A stretch of 51,597 bases of DNA from Acidobacteriota bacterium (GCA_027307115.1 DAHUXN010000066.1:1-51597), one strand, 5' to 3'. Counted from the first letter of the stretch, positions 18,372 to 27,294 are shown. The notes: generated from the sequence alone by a model not told the origin. Numbers and translations are program-made.

Positions 18372-18569
18372 GTGGCGGAAGTCGTAATTCAAGAGGGCGA
18401 GTCTTTGGAGAATGCCCTCCGGCGCTTCAAAAGAAAAGTCCAGGGCGAAGACATCATCAAGGAAATCAAGAAGCACAGCTACTACATGAAACCTGGAGAG
18501 AAGCGGCGGGCCAAAGAAGCTCTTTCACGCAAGCGTCTCCGTAAGAAGCAGCGTCGGGAACAGGATTAG
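18372..18569 (+). CDS. rpsU: 30S ribosomal protein S21
   Basis: S21 is a small basic protein of the ribosomal small-subunit platform, near the 3' end of 16S rRNA, and acts in initiation. The 65-residue product shows the family pattern ENALRRFKRK, the IKKHSYYMKPGEKRR stretch, and a Lys/Arg-rich tail (RKRLRKKQRREQD). The start is GTG 18372, seven bases after GGGGGTG (18358-18364). It has a long leader and its own promoter candidate. Confidence 0.96.
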   Translation: MAEVVIQEGESLENALRRFKRKVQGEDIIKEIKKHSYYMKPGEKRRAKEALSRKRLRKKQRREQD

Positions 18570-18726
18570 ACTAGGCGGCGAAAAACTTTGGGTGTTTCCT
18601 ATAACCTTCGTTCCGTGCTTCACGTGTTTAAGGCGGGGAAAGCAGGAAGTCCCATCGATTTCCAGCGTAATCTGATTCTGGGAGAAGTGTGCCCGAGCGT
18701 GTCCCAGCTACTACCGGGAGCGACCC

Positions 18727-19050
18727 ATGGAATTCCACGATAAGGTTTTGAAGTGCGCGGAATGTAACGCGGAATTTGTGTTCACCGCCGGCGAGCAGAT
18801 GTTTTTCGCCGACAAGGGCTTCAAGAACGAGCCGAAGCGCTGCAAGGCGTGCAAGTCGGTTCGCGCGCAGGGCGGAGCCGCGTCCGCTTCGACGGGAACG
18901 CAGCGCGTCGAAACAAAGACTATGTGCTCCCAGTGCGGCAAGGAAACCACCGTGCCGTTCAAGCCGACGCAGGGACGTCCCGTGTATTGCCGGGAATGCT
19001 TCCAGCAGCGGCGGACGATCGGCGGCGACGCGGCGCAAGCCGCGGGATAG
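18727..19050 (+). CDS. Double zinc-ribbon protein
   Basis: The 107-residue protein has two CxxC...CxxC zinc-binding units. The first (residues 10-45) reads CAEC...CKAC with the spacing of the bacterial zinc-ribbon family found in small nucleic-acid-associated proteins. The second (about 67-96) reads CSQC...CREC with the TTVPFKPTQGRPVYC stretch typical of CxxC-type zinc-binding proteins. ATG 18727 is preceded by GGGAG. It follows rpsU by 157 bases and ends just before a strong terminator. A role in RNA or DNA binding is inferred from the fold only. Confidence 0.8.
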   Translation: MEFHDKVLKCAECNAEFVFTAGEQMFFADKGFKNEPKRCKACKSVRAQGGAASASTGTQRVETKTMCSQCGKETTVPFKPTQGRPVYCRECFQQRRTIGGDAAQAAG

Positions 19051-19111
19051 GTCTGGGGGTTACCTCCAGCGCTGCTTCACAAGCCAAACCTAAAGTTGCG
19101 CGGCCAGGATT

Positions 19112-19152
19112 GCCTCCGTTGCGGTGACACCGCAACGAAGGCTTTTTCTTTT
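19112..19152 (+). terminator. Rho-independent terminator
   Basis: GCCTCCGTTGCGG (19112-19124) and CCGCAACGAAGGC (19130-19142) form a 13-base stem with one mismatch around the loop TGACA, followed by TTTTTCTTTT. It ends the zinc-ribbon transcript; on the other strand no T run follows. Confidence 0.9.
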
Positions 19153-19165
19153 GGCAAGCGCCACT

Positions 19166-20323
19166 CTACGCGGCGGATTTCTGGGCCGCGGGGACGATCT
19201 GGCGGAACGCTGCCAAGAATGCGCGCATCTCCTCGGGTTTGCCGACGGAAACGCGCAAGCATGTGCCCATCGACGGAAATTTCCTGCCGACCATGATTTT
19301 TTTCTCGCGGAAGGCTTGAATCACAGGCGTGACGTCCCTGCCGATATCGACCATGAAGAAATTCGCCTCGGAAGGAATCACGCGATGGCCGTCCTTCGTG
19401 AGTTCGCCGGTCACCCACTTGCGCGTGTCGTTGAGGCGTTTTTTGTTCACGGGGACGATTTCCGGATCGTCGATGCTGGCGACAGCAGCGGCGAGCACGG
19501 CGGCGTTTCCATTGTCGAAAAGCACTTGCGGGCGCATCGCCGCGATCGTTTGCTTCTGCGCGACGGCATAGCCCAAGCGCATGCCCGCCATACCGTAAAC
19601 TTTTGAGAACGTCCGAGTGACGATCAGATTCGGATGGTGCGGAATCATGTCCACGACACTCGAGTAGCGTGGATCTTCGACGAAATGGAAATAGGCTTCG
19701 TCGACGAGAACGTATGTGGAAGCGGGAACCTTCGCGAGGAAACCAGCGAATTCGTCGCGGGTGTTGATGGTGCCCGTGGGATTATTGGGATTGCAGACGT
19801 ACACCAGGCCCGTGCCATTCGAGCACGCGGACGCCATGGCGGGCAAGTCGTGGCGAAAATCGGACGTGAGCGGAATTTTCACGGCCTTGGCGCGCGAGAC
19901 TTCTGCGTAATAGGTGACGGCCTCAAAAGTTGGTTCGGCGACAATGAGATTTTTGTCCGGGCCGACGAAGGCGGCATCGCAGACGCGCAGAATTTCCGTG
20001 GAACCGCAACCCAAGGCGATATTCTCCGTCTGAACTTTGTGAAGCGTGGCGATGGATTGTTTTGCGCGCGCGTAGAGATCGTCAGGATAGCGGCAGGCGA
20101 CGCCTTCCGAGCCTGTGATGGCGGCGATGGCGTGCGGCGACGGGCCGTAAGGATTCTCATTGGAGTTGATGAGAATGGCATCAGCGCGCGAGAAGCCTTT
20201 AAGGCGGCCGCCGGCGACGCCTTGAATTAGCTTCGGCGAAACATAGGCGGCAGCAAGCATTGCACTAAGTGATTTGCCGAATTCACGGCGCGTTGACTTC
20301 GAACCGGAAATTTCCGCGGACAT
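19166..20323 (-). CDS. Tat-exported histidinol-phosphate-aminotransferase-like enzyme
   Basis: The protein is a fold-type I PLP aminotransferase close to HisC: the substrate loop NSNENPYGPSP, CNPNNPTGT (177-185), D208 in VLVDEAYF, the PLP lysine K241 in TFSKVYGMAGMRLGYA and the C-terminal LRVSVGKPEEM are all present. Unusually, residues 10-30 form a twin-arginine signal (TRREFGK, R12 R13, then a hydrophobic stretch SLSAMLAAAYVS), so the folded PLP enzyme is probably exported to the periplasm. AAGGAGG lies four bases before the ATG. There are no histidine-synthesis genes nearby, which together with export argues against a role in histidine biosynthesis. The substrate is unknown. Confidence 0.88.
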   Translation of the reverse strand: MSAEISGSKSTRREFGKSLSAMLAAAYVSPKLIQGVAGGRLKGFSRADAILINSNENPYGPSPHAIAAITGSEGVACRYPDDLYARAKQSIATLHKVQTENIALGCGSTEILRVCDAAFVGPDKNLIVAEPTFEAVTYYAEVSRAKAVKIPLTSDFRHDLPAMASACSNGTGLVYVCNPNNPTGTINTRDEFAGFLAKVPASTYVLVDEAYFHFVEDPRYSSVVDMIPHHPNLIVTRTFSKVYGMAGMRLGYAVAQKQTIAAMRPQVLFDNGNAAVLAAAVASIDDPEIVPVNKKRLNDTRKWVTGELTKDGHRVIPSEANFFMVDIGRDVTPVIQAFREKKIMVGRKFPSMGTCLRVSVGKPEEMRAFLAAFRQIVPAAQKSAA

Positions 20324-20500
20324 AAAACCTCCTTAAGGATGCAAGATAGCCAAAGCCGGAATCCGGGCCCCAAATCTCTTGGTTGCGTTTCTCGTACGTC
20401 CAAGCTAATCGGGATTATCCGTCCAGCGGCCGGGATGCGCAAGCGAAGTGGTAAACTGGAGAAACCGCCGGCACCTTGGCGGTGCTGCATGAGCGTGTGT

Positions 20501-20529
20501 TTGACCTGCATTGCCCGGCGGCCTAAGAT
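20501..20529 (+). promoter_or_regulatory. Promoter for a leaderless DinB gene
   Basis: TTGACC (20501-20506) and TAAGAT (20524-20529) are 17 bases apart, and the -10 box ends exactly six bases before ATG 20536. The predicted transcription start coincides with the start codon; no Shine-Dalgarno sequence is present. Confidence 0.6.
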
Positions 20530-20535
20530 ATTTGC

Positions 20536-21090
20536 ATGAAACGCAAACGAAAAAAGAAAAGTATTAGGCAGCCAGCAAAGCCCAAGCCCACGCAAGGCGC
20601 GAAGGCGGAAGTCAGCGACAAAGCGCTCCGGGAGCATTTGGTGAAGTTGTTGAGTGGAGGGCAAGCTTACGCAGAAATGCGTCACATTCTTGCGGAGTTG
20701 CCGGAAATGCAGCGTGGCGTGAAGCCGGCTGGTGCGCCGCATACAGCGTGGCAGTTGCTCGAGCATCTCCGAATCGCGCAGTGGGACATTCTGGAGTTTT
20801 CGCGGAATCCGAAGCATGTTTCACCGCAATTTCCGGAGGGCTATTGGCCGGTATCCGAAGCACCGCCGAACGCGGAGGCGTGGGATAAAAGCGTCGCAGC
20901 GGTCGGGCGCGATTTGGCCGCGATGAAAAAACTGGTCAGCAATCCGAAGACGGATTTGTTTGCACCGATCGCACATGGTAAAGGGCAGACGATTTTGCGC
21001 GAGGCGCTGCTGCTGGCCGATCACAATGCGTATCACCTGGGACAGGTCGTTTTGCTACGGCGGCTGCTGGGAGCGTGGGCCGGAGCGTAG
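20536..21090 (+). CDS. DinB-family metal-binding protein
   Basis: This 184-residue four-helix-bundle protein belongs to the DinB/YfiT superfamily. It starts with a very basic tail ([12 protein letters not shown]), then the bundle with the metal triad H77 ([11 protein letters not shown]), H163 and H167 ([10 protein letters not shown]). Family members are thiol transferases or of unknown role, not DNA polymerases. The ATG has a good promoter placed for a leaderless mRNA. It lies 65 bases upstream of sucA and divergent from the exported aminotransferase. Confidence 0.85.
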   Translation: MKRKRKKKSIRQPAKPKPTQGAKAEVSDKALREHLVKLLSGGQAYAEMRHILAELPEMQRGVKPAGAPHTAWQLLEHLRIAQWDILEFSRNPKHVSPQFPEGYWPVSEAPPNAEAWDKSVAAVGRDLAAMKKLVSNPKTDLFAPIAHGKGQTILREALLLADHNAYHLGQVVLLRRLLGAWAGA

Positions 21091-21141
21091 AGGTTGCTTG
21101 GCGAATCAAATTAAACAGGAATAGGAACCCGGAGACCGGAA

Positions 21142-21147
21142 AAGGAA
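21142..21147 (+). promoter_or_regulatory. Ribosome site that sets a TTG start for sucA
   Basis: AAGGAA lies eight bases before TTG 21156. The upstream GTG at 21075 has no such site, overlaps the DinB gene, and would add a stretch of low-complexity residues unlike the family. Confidence 0.6.
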
Positions 21148-21155
21148 ATCCCGAA

Positions 21156-23639
21156 TTGAAAGACAAATCCGCGGTGATTGAAGCAAACGGTGTCTCAAAC
21201 GAGAAGCGCGAAGCTGTGTTTGACGCGTTCCGGCGCTGGGGCTATCTCGAAGCGACGCTCGATCCGCTTGGAGATTTCAAGCCGGAGCCTGTGCCGGAGC
21301 TCAAGCAGCTTACGGGAGAATCGGCCGATGAAGCGCGGCGCATTTACTGTGGAACGATCGGCGCGGAGTTCATGCACATTTTGGACGCCGAACGCCGGCG
21401 CTGGATTCAGGAGCGATTGGAAGCGCCTGCGCCGGAGACGGATCACGCGCGAATTCTGGAGCGGCTGGTGCGCGCGGAGTTGTTCGAACAGGTGGTGCAG
21501 AGCCGGTATCTCGGCAATAAGAGGTTTTCGATAGAGGGATTGGCTGCGCTGATTCCGCTGCTCGATGAAGCCCTGGAGACGGCGGCGGAAAACGGTGTCG
21601 AGGAAATTGTTCTGGGGATGAGCCATCGCGGCCGGCTGAACGTGATGATTCACATCGTGGGCCGGCCGGCGGAGGACATTTTCGCGCGATTCGAGGAAGT
21701 GGATGCGCGCAGCGAATTGGGCGGCGGCGATGTGAAATATCACATTGGCGCAACGGGCGAGTACACAACGCGCAACGGGCAGACATTGGGAATTCACCTT
21801 GTGTCGAATCCGAGCCATTTGGAAGCGGTGGATCCAGTGGCGCTGGGGCGAGCGCGCGCGAAACAGACACGCCGCGGCGAAGACGGGATCGCGAGAGTGC
21901 TCCCGGTGGTGTTGCATGGCGATGCCGCGTTTGCCGGGCAGGGAATCTGGGCTGAGACGCTGAATTTCTTGATGATTGACGGGTTTTCGGTGGGCGGTAG
22001 TGTGCACATCATTGTGAATAATTTAATTGGCTTCACGGCTGTGCCGAGCGAGTGCCAGTCGTCAAGGTTCGCGTCGGACATTGTGAAACGGCTGCCCGTT
22101 CCGATTTTCCACGTGAATGCGGAAGATCCGGACGCGGTGGTGCGTATTGCGCGGCTCGCGGTGGAGTATCGCTACGCGTTCCAAAGCCCCGTGGTGATCG
22201 ACTTGATTGGTTACCGGCGCTACGGTCACAGCGAAATCGACGATCCCACGATCACTCAGCCTTTACGGTACCGAAAAATTCAGGCGCATCCGCCGCTGTG
22301 GAAACTGTACGCGGAGAAGACCGGCGCGGATCCGGCGAACACGGTTGAAGCAGTCCGCTCCGAATTCGAAGCGGCCCAGAAAAATGCGGTGAACTTCGAG
22401 AAAATTCCGAAGATGTGGCAGCTGCCGCCGTACTGGAACAATTTCAAGGGTGGGCGGTATAAACCGGAGTTCGAAGTGGACACGGGAGTGCCGGAGGACA
22501 AACTTCACGCGATTACGACGAAACTGACAAGCTATCCGGATGATTTTGCGATTCATCCGAAAATAAAGAAACTGCTGGAACAACGTGCGGCCATGGGCGC
22601 GGGGAAAAGTCTGGTGGATTACGGCATGGCGGAGGCGCTGGCGTTCGGCTCGTTGCTGACCGAAGGCATTCCCGTCCGGCTGAGCGGCGAAGACAGCAAG
22701 CGCGGAACATTCAATCAGCGACACGCCGCACTCATCGATACGCAAACCGAGGCGGAAGTCATCCCGCTGGCAAATCTGTCGGTCGAACAGGCGCGATTCG
22801 AAGTGTATAACACAGCGCTCTCGGAAGCCGGAGCGATGGGGTTCGAGTACGGATTCAGCCGGGATTTTCCGGAGGCGCTCGTGCTGTGGGAGGCGCAGTT
22901 CGGAGATTTTGCGAATGGCGCACAAGTAGTCATCGATCAATTTATTGCGGCGGGTGAGGACAAATGGAGGCTGCTTTCGGGGCTAGTGCTGTTGCTACCT
23001 CACGGTTATGAAGGACAAGGGCCGGAGCATTCAAGCGGACGCATCGAGCGATATTTGCAGTTGGCGGCGCGCGACAACATTCAGGTGTGCCAGCCGTCGA
23101 ATGCCGCGCAATATTTTCATTTGCTCCGGCGCCAGGCGCTGCGGCGATGGCGCAAGCCGCTAGTCGTGTTCACGCCCAAGAGCATGTTGCGGAATCCCGC
23201 AGCGGCGTCGCCGCTTGCGGATTTTTCGCGGCCACGATTCCAGACAGTGCTGCCGGATGCGGAAGTGCAGCACGCAGAGCGGGTGCTGTTTTGCACGGGA
23301 AAAATCGGGCACGAGCTGGCCGCGGAACGAAAACGGCGGAACGATGCGTCGACGGCAATTGTGTCTGTCGAGCAAATGTACCCGTTTCCGGAAAAGGAAT
23401 TAGAGGAAGTTCTCGGCGCATATTCGTCGGCGCAGGATTTTGTGTGGGTGCAGGAAGAGCCCTCGAATATGGGCCCATTGAATTTTGTGATGCCGCGACT
23501 GAAGCGCGTGCTGCGCGGGCACGCATTGCGTTCCGTGAAGCGCTCAGCGAGCGCCAGTCCAGCGACCGGCTCGGCGAAAGCGCACGAGTTGGAACAGAAG
23601 ACGCTATTGGCGCTGGCGTTCGGAACAGGGAAAGCGTAA
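21156..23639 (+). CDS. sucA: 2-oxoglutarate dehydrogenase E1 component
   Basis: This is the thiamine-diphosphate E1 subunit that decarboxylates 2-oxoglutarate. It carries GMSHRGRLNV, VKYHIGATGE, NPSHLEAVDPVALGRARAKQ, HGDAAFAGQG and NNLIGFTA. The ThDP region GYRRYGHSEIDDP and the late motifs SGEDSKRGTFNQRH, QFGDFANGAQ and HGYEGQGPEHSS are also complete. With the TTG start it has 827 residues, about 100 fewer than the E. coli protein, because the N-terminal E2-binding tail is missing. No E2 (sucB) or E3 gene follows; the next gene is convergent. A GTG at 21075 would give 854 residues but is less likely. The same window encodes KorAB, which catalyses the equivalent ferredoxin-linked step. Confidence 0.93.
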   Translation: MKDKSAVIEANGVSNEKREAVFDAFRRWGYLEATLDPLGDFKPEPVPELKQLTGESADEARRIYCGTIGAEFMHILDAERRRWIQERLEAPAPETDHARILERLVRAELFEQVVQSRYLGNKRFSIEGLAALIPLLDEALETAAENGVEEIVLGMSHRGRLNVMIHIVGRPAEDIFARFEEVDARSELGGGDVKYHIGATGEYTTRNGQTLGIHLVSNPSHLEAVDPVALGRARAKQTRRGEDGIARVLPVVLHGDAAFAGQGIWAETLNFLMIDGFSVGGSVHIIVNNLIGFTAVPSECQSSRFASDIVKRLPVPIFHVNAEDPDAVVRIARLAVEYRYAFQSPVVIDLIGYRRYGHSEIDDPTITQPLRYRKIQAHPPLWKLYAEKTGADPANTVEAVRSEFEAAQKNAVNFEKIPKMWQLPPYWNNFKGGRYKPEFEVDTGVPEDKLHAITTKLTSYPDDFAIHPKIKKLLEQRAAMGAGKSLVDYGMAEALAFGSLLTEGIPVRLSGEDSKRGTFNQRHAALIDTQTEAEVIPLANLSVEQARFEVYNTALSEAGAMGFEYGFSRDFPEALVLWEAQFGDFANGAQVVIDQFIAAGEDKWRLLSGLVLLLPHGYEGQGPEHSSGRIERYLQLAARDNIQVCQPSNAAQYFHLLRRQALRRWRKPLVVFTPKSMLRNPAAASPLADFSRPRFQTVLPDAEVQHAERVLFCTGKIGHELAAERKRRNDASTAIVSVEQMYPFPEKELEEVLGAYSSAQDFVWVQEEPSNMGPLNFVMPRLKRVLRGHALRSVKRSASASPATGSAKAHELEQKTLLALAFGTGKA

Positions 23640-23736
23640 GGTGGTCACAGCATATTTTCTTTGACCTTCGAGCGGTCGAGTTTACGCGCTTTTCTCCGTC
23701 AGAACTTTTTTCAGTAAGACCTATTGCATCCGCGTT

Positions 23737-24399
23737 TCACCACGCCGTTGCCGAGTGGTCGTACCCGCCGAAATACCAGCGTATGCCGATCGTGTTGTAA
23801 ATGCCGAGAGGTTCTTTGTTTGGACCGGAGTCGAAAGCTCCCAGACTCTGGTCGAATGGACTAAACGACGTGACGCCATGATTGGTGACGCGCAATTCGA
23901 AATGCTTGGGCAATTGAATGGCGAGGCCCATGGTGCGTTCCCATGCCAGGGGAGCCATGGAATACGTATATTTCACTTGGGGAATGTTATTGCCGAAGAA
24001 AAAATTCGGCTGGAAGAAAAAATAGGCGTGCTTGAGTGGCGTGCGGGCAAACGGCTGAAATTCGATGTAGCCGCCGATGATGTAACGCGCGAACGCGCTG
24101 CAGGTTGGCTGAGCCTGATTGCAGCGGCCAAGATCGGGCTCGTTGTGCGGCGGCGCGAGTTCGAAATCGCCGTAGCCGCGCAGGAAATTCTTGCCGAAAA
24201 GCAATCGTCCTTGGTTGTAATTTTTTGAGGAAGAGACTTGTGAAGAGTTTTGCGACACGGCTTCAGAGGAGAGATCTTGCGTCTGTGCGGGCGCTTGAGC
24301 GGAGGCAGCACTGCACAAAAGCAGGAATGCAGTAAGCGAGCCTAGGAATGGAAAAAATGCGTTAAAGAACTTGCCAAGCTGGGGTCGTGAGTTCGGCAT
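23737..24399 (-). CDS. Exported, outer-membrane-like protein of the acyloxyacyl hydrolase/PagL type
   Basis: The 220-residue product has a signal peptide (about residues 1-34, ending CSAASA) and then alternating aromatic-rich strands (NYNQGRLLFGKNF, YIEFQPFARTPLKHAYFFFQPNFFFG, LGIYNTIGIRWYF) that look like a small beta-barrel. The overall plan recalls acidobacterial proteins annotated as acyloxyacyl hydrolase or lipid A 3-O-deacylase related. The active-site His-Ser pair cannot be placed with certainty, though HGVTSFSPFD is suggestive. I start at ATG 24399, where AGAGGAA lies four to five bases upstream; the frame continues 18 codons further without support. Confidence 0.65.
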   Translation of the reverse strand: MPNSRPQLGKFFNAFFPFLGSLTAFLLLCSAASAQAPAQTQDLSSEAVSQNSSQVSSSKNYNQGRLLFGKNFLRGYGDFELAPPHNEPDLGRCNQAQPTCSAFARYIIGGYIEFQPFARTPLKHAYFFFQPNFFFGNNIPQVKYTYSMAPLAWERTMGLAIQLPKHFELRVTNHGVTSFSPFDQSLGAFDSGPNKEPLGIYNTIGIRWYFGGYDHSATAW

Positions 24400-24480
24400 G
24401 GAATTCCTCTTTTCTTCGAAGTGACTTTTGCGATTCCGATGCGAGATTCCCAAAGGCCCGTGCGCGATTGGCCGCCGAGA

Positions 24481-25932
24481 TCAGTGGAGTCCCACCGAGC
24501 CCCGGACCGATTCGATTAGTTTTGCGGAGTCGTAGCCGATGCCGTCCTTGAAAACGAGCTCGGTCTTTTCGATGTCGCCGATCTTTGTGGACGGGTCGCC
24601 ATCAATGACGACAATGTCAGCCTGCTTTCCGGCGGCAAGCGTGCCGACACGATTATCCTCGCCGAGGAAGCGCGCGCCATTTTCCGTGTAAATGTGAATG
24701 GCTTCGGCGGGAGTGAAGCCCGCCGCGACGAGAAGTTCCATCTCACGCTGGTCGCCGAAGCCTGCAAGATCGCCGCCGTAGCCGGTTGGATCTTCGCCGG
24801 CGAGGAGAACGCCGCCGGCTTTTACGAAATCGCGCTCAAACTGCGTTTCTTTTTTCAGCAGCACGGGCCACGGAGAATTCGCGTCTTCGGCGATCACGGA
24901 GCGCGTGCCGAGGTAGTCGATCGCCGCCTCAGGCAGCAGCGCGTCAATTACGCGGCGTTCGAGCGGCGGCTGATTGGGTGCGAGAGTTTCGAAGATGACG
25001 ATGGTCGAAGTGACGGCGACGTGATGCGACACAAGATCGCGAATTGTCGATTGCACGGGCGCGCCCTCGATGTCGATTCCCGCCAGCGTTTTTGCCGTGA
25101 GCTGCTGCGAAGGGCAAACGTCCGGCGTCTTGCCCAGGTCGAATTCCGTGTCGACCATCAAGCCGTGCTCGAGATCGTCGATGCCCAGCGCGGCGGCTTC
25201 TTTGAAGCCCACGGAGCACAAGTGGCCAGTCACTTTGATGCCGCGTTTGTGCGCTTCTTGGACGGCGGCGGCGAGTTCCGCGCGCGTGATGTGCATGTAA
25301 GCCTTGAACGAAGTGACGCCTTCATCGGCCCAGTAGTCGACGGTTTTGCGCGCGTCCTCGGGGCCCGTGAGTCCGTGCATTTGCGGAGTGAATGAGCCGG
25401 TACCTTCGAGGTACGGCCCGGTGACGTGAATTTTCGGGCCGGCGAGTTTTCCGGAGTCGATTAATTTTTTCAACTCGAGATCCGTGTACGGCTCGATGCT
25501 GCCGGTGGTGCGCAGCGAAGTGACGCCATTCGCAAGATACAGTCGCGGAAAACTGAAGCCCATTTCGTTGTACATGGCTACGGCAGTGCGCCCTCCCGCG
25601 GGATAGAACATGTGTTCGTGCATGCCGACGAGGCCGGGAATGACGGTTTTATTGGTGAGGTCGAGAACCTGGGCCCCAGCGGGCACGGAAATGCTGGCCG
25701 AATCGCCGATGGACTGGATTTTGCCGCCCGAAATGATGATAGTTTGGTTGGTGCGCGCAGGCGCGCCAGTGCCGTCAATCACGCGAGCGTGCGTCAGGGC
25801 GATCACCGGCGCGCTGACTTTCGCGAATTCGCGCACGCCGGGCGCAAGAGAGTCCGCGGTCTGCGCGCGAACCGGTGCCGCGGCGCAGAAAACCACACCT
25901 GTAAGCATCGCTGCAAACACGAATCGCTTCAT
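24481..25932 (-). CDS. Exported metal-dependent amidohydrolase
   Basis: The 483-residue protein has a signal peptide (1-23, ending PVRA) and an amidohydrolase TIM-barrel: H105/H107 in GMHEHMF, a candidate carbamylated lysine in TSFKAYM, later ligands in VTGHLCS and LEHGLM, and the closing GEDPTGYGGD. The flanking beta-sandwich (VIALTHARVIDGTG...; VGTLAAGKQADIVVIDGDP) is typical of imidazolonepropionase-like and dipeptidase-like hydrolases, so cyclic amides or dipeptides are likely substrates. ATG 25932 is chosen because AAAGGA lies eight bases upstream and a signal peptide begins there; the frame upstream is not coding-like. Confidence 0.9.
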   Translation of the reverse strand: MKRFVFAAMLTGVVFCAAAPVRAQTADSLAPGVREFAKVSAPVIALTHARVIDGTGAPARTNQTIIISGGKIQSIGDSASISVPAGAQVLDLTNKTVIPGLVGMHEHMFYPAGGRTAVAMYNEMGFSFPRLYLANGVTSLRTTGSIEPYTDLELKKLIDSGKLAGPKIHVTGPYLEGTGSFTPQMHGLTGPEDARKTVDYWADEGVTSFKAYMHITRAELAAAVQEAHKRGIKVTGHLCSVGFKEAAALGIDDLEHGLMVDTEFDLGKTPDVCPSQQLTAKTLAGIDIEGAPVQSTIRDLVSHHVAVTSTIVIFETLAPNQPPLERRVIDALLPEAAIDYLGTRSVIAEDANSPWPVLLKKETQFERDFVKAGGVLLAGEDPTGYGGDLAGFGDQREMELLVAAGFTPAEAIHIYTENGARFLGEDNRVGTLAAGKQADIVVIDGDPSTKIGDIEKTELVFKDGIGYDSAKLIESVRGSVGLH

Positions 25933-26154
25933 TTGTTGTGTCCTTTCACGATGGCGTTGTAAAAAAAGCCCGCTCGCCGCCAAAAAGCAAGTGTCCGCCA
26001 ATGCGCGCGTCATTTTGCTCCAACCCGCCCGCAGTGGCAAGCAGTGTGACAGCGCATCCGGCGTCAGAGCGTTACGGCAGTTGTTCGCGAGCGCGCTCGT
26101 TGACTTGGCGTTGCGCGCGGAATAGGCTGGCGTGATTTTTATGCGAGGTGCGGA

Positions 26155-27294
26155 ATGAAGATTGAGCCTTTCGAGCTCGAGCGATGGCAATCGGTGTGGG
26201 AAAACCGCGTCGAGCTGAATATTGCGGAAAGCGGCGTGGAACCGCTGACCGTGCGCGAATTGATCGAGGACGCGGCGGATCTCGAGCGCGTGCTCGATGC
26301 GCGCCTCGGATATCCGCAGACGAATGGCAGCGAGGAATTGCGCGGGCGAATCGCGGCGCTTTATCCGGCGGCGAGGGCGGAAAACGTGCTTCTGACGTGC
26401 GGCGGCGCGGAAGCGAATTATTTGGTCACGTGGGGCCTTGTCGAGCGCGGCGACGAAGTGATTTTCATGCAGCCAAACTATATGCAAGTCGGGGGACTGG
26501 CGCGGGGATTTGGCGCGGACGTGAAGCCCTGGTGGCTGCGCGAGGAATTGCGATGGGCGCCGGATGTGGACGAATTGAAGCAGTTGGTCACGCCAAAGAC
26601 GAAGCTGATTGCCGTCTGCAATCCCAGCAATCCCACTGGCGCTGTGCTCAGCGACGGCGCCATCGACGCGATTTGCGCGGCGGCGGGAAAAGTGGGCGCA
26701 TGGATTTTGGCCGATGAGGTATATCGCGGAGCAGAGTTTAACGGCGAAACGACGCCGAGTTTTTACGGACGATATGAACGTGTGCTATGCACGGCTGGGC
26801 TGTCGAAGGCGTACGGACTGCCTGGGCTTCGGACCGGGTGGCTTGTAGGGCCGGCCGAGATGGCGGAAAAATTGTGGGGCTATCACGACTACACGAGCAT
26901 CGGGCCGTCCATGCTGACCGACCGCATCGCGTCGCTCGTGCTCCAGCCGCAGCGGCACGCGAAGCTGCTCAAACGTACGCGGCGAATTTTGCGCGAGAAT
27001 TATCCGGTAATCGGCGAGTGGCTTCGCAAGCACGAGGAGTTGTTTACGCACGTGCCGCCGTGCGCGGGTGCGATTGCATGGATTGGCTTGCGCATGAAAT
27101 GGAATTCGGCGCGGGCCGCGGAAGAGTTGCGTGCGAAAAAAGGTGTCCTGCTTGTCCCGGGCGAGCAGTTCGCCATGCCCGGATATTTGCGCGTTGGATT
27201 TGGAGAAAACGAGGGCAAGTTGCGCCTGGCCCTCGGACGAATCGATGACTGGATTGCCGAGCGAGTGGTGCGCGCCAAAGGCGATGCCGCTTGA
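26155..27294 (+). CDS. Cytosolic class I/II aminotransferase
   Basis: The 379-residue PLP enzyme has CGGAEANYLV (cofactor phosphate region), CNPSNPTGAVLSD, ILADEVYRGAEF, the PLP lysine in TAGLSKAYGLPGLRTGW and the carboxylate-binding region PGYLRVGFGENE. GAGGTG lies five bases before ATG 26155, and no signal peptide is present. Capreomycidine-synthase-like and aspartate-type enzymes share this plan; substrate unknown. It is divergent from the amidohydrolase; its job is not given by context. Confidence 0.87.
   Translation: MKIEPFELERWQSVWENRVELNIAESGVEPLTVRELIEDAADLERVLDARLGYPQTNGSEELRGRIAALYPAARAENVLLTCGGAEANYLVTWGLVERGDEVIFMQPNYMQVGGLARGFGADVKPWWLREELRWAPDVDELKQLVTPKTKLIAVCNPSNPTGAVLSDGAIDAICAAAGKVGAWILADEVYRGAEFNGETTPSFYGRYERVLCTAGLSKAYGLPGLRTGWLVGPAEMAEKLWGYHDYTSIGPSMLTDRIASLVLQPQRHAKLLKRTRRILRENYPVIGEWLRKHEELFTHVPPCAGAIAWIGLRMKWNSARAAEELRAKKGVLLVPGEQFAMPGYLRVGFGENEGKLRLALGRIDDWIAERVVRAKGDAA

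Noticed and set aside
20227-20817. Minus-strand frame of 196 codons across the aminotransferase/DinB spacer
   Set aside because: It is antisense to the DinB gene and overlaps the aminotransferase start; no motifs.
21075-21155. GTG start 27 codons upstream of the chosen sucA start
   Set aside because: It overlaps the DinB gene, lacks a ribosome site and adds an Asn/Gly/Lys-rich stretch foreign to the family.
25933-26487. N-terminal extension of 185 codons on the exported amidohydrolase
   Set aside because: A signal peptide with its own ribosome site begins at 25932; the upstream part is antisense to the next gene.
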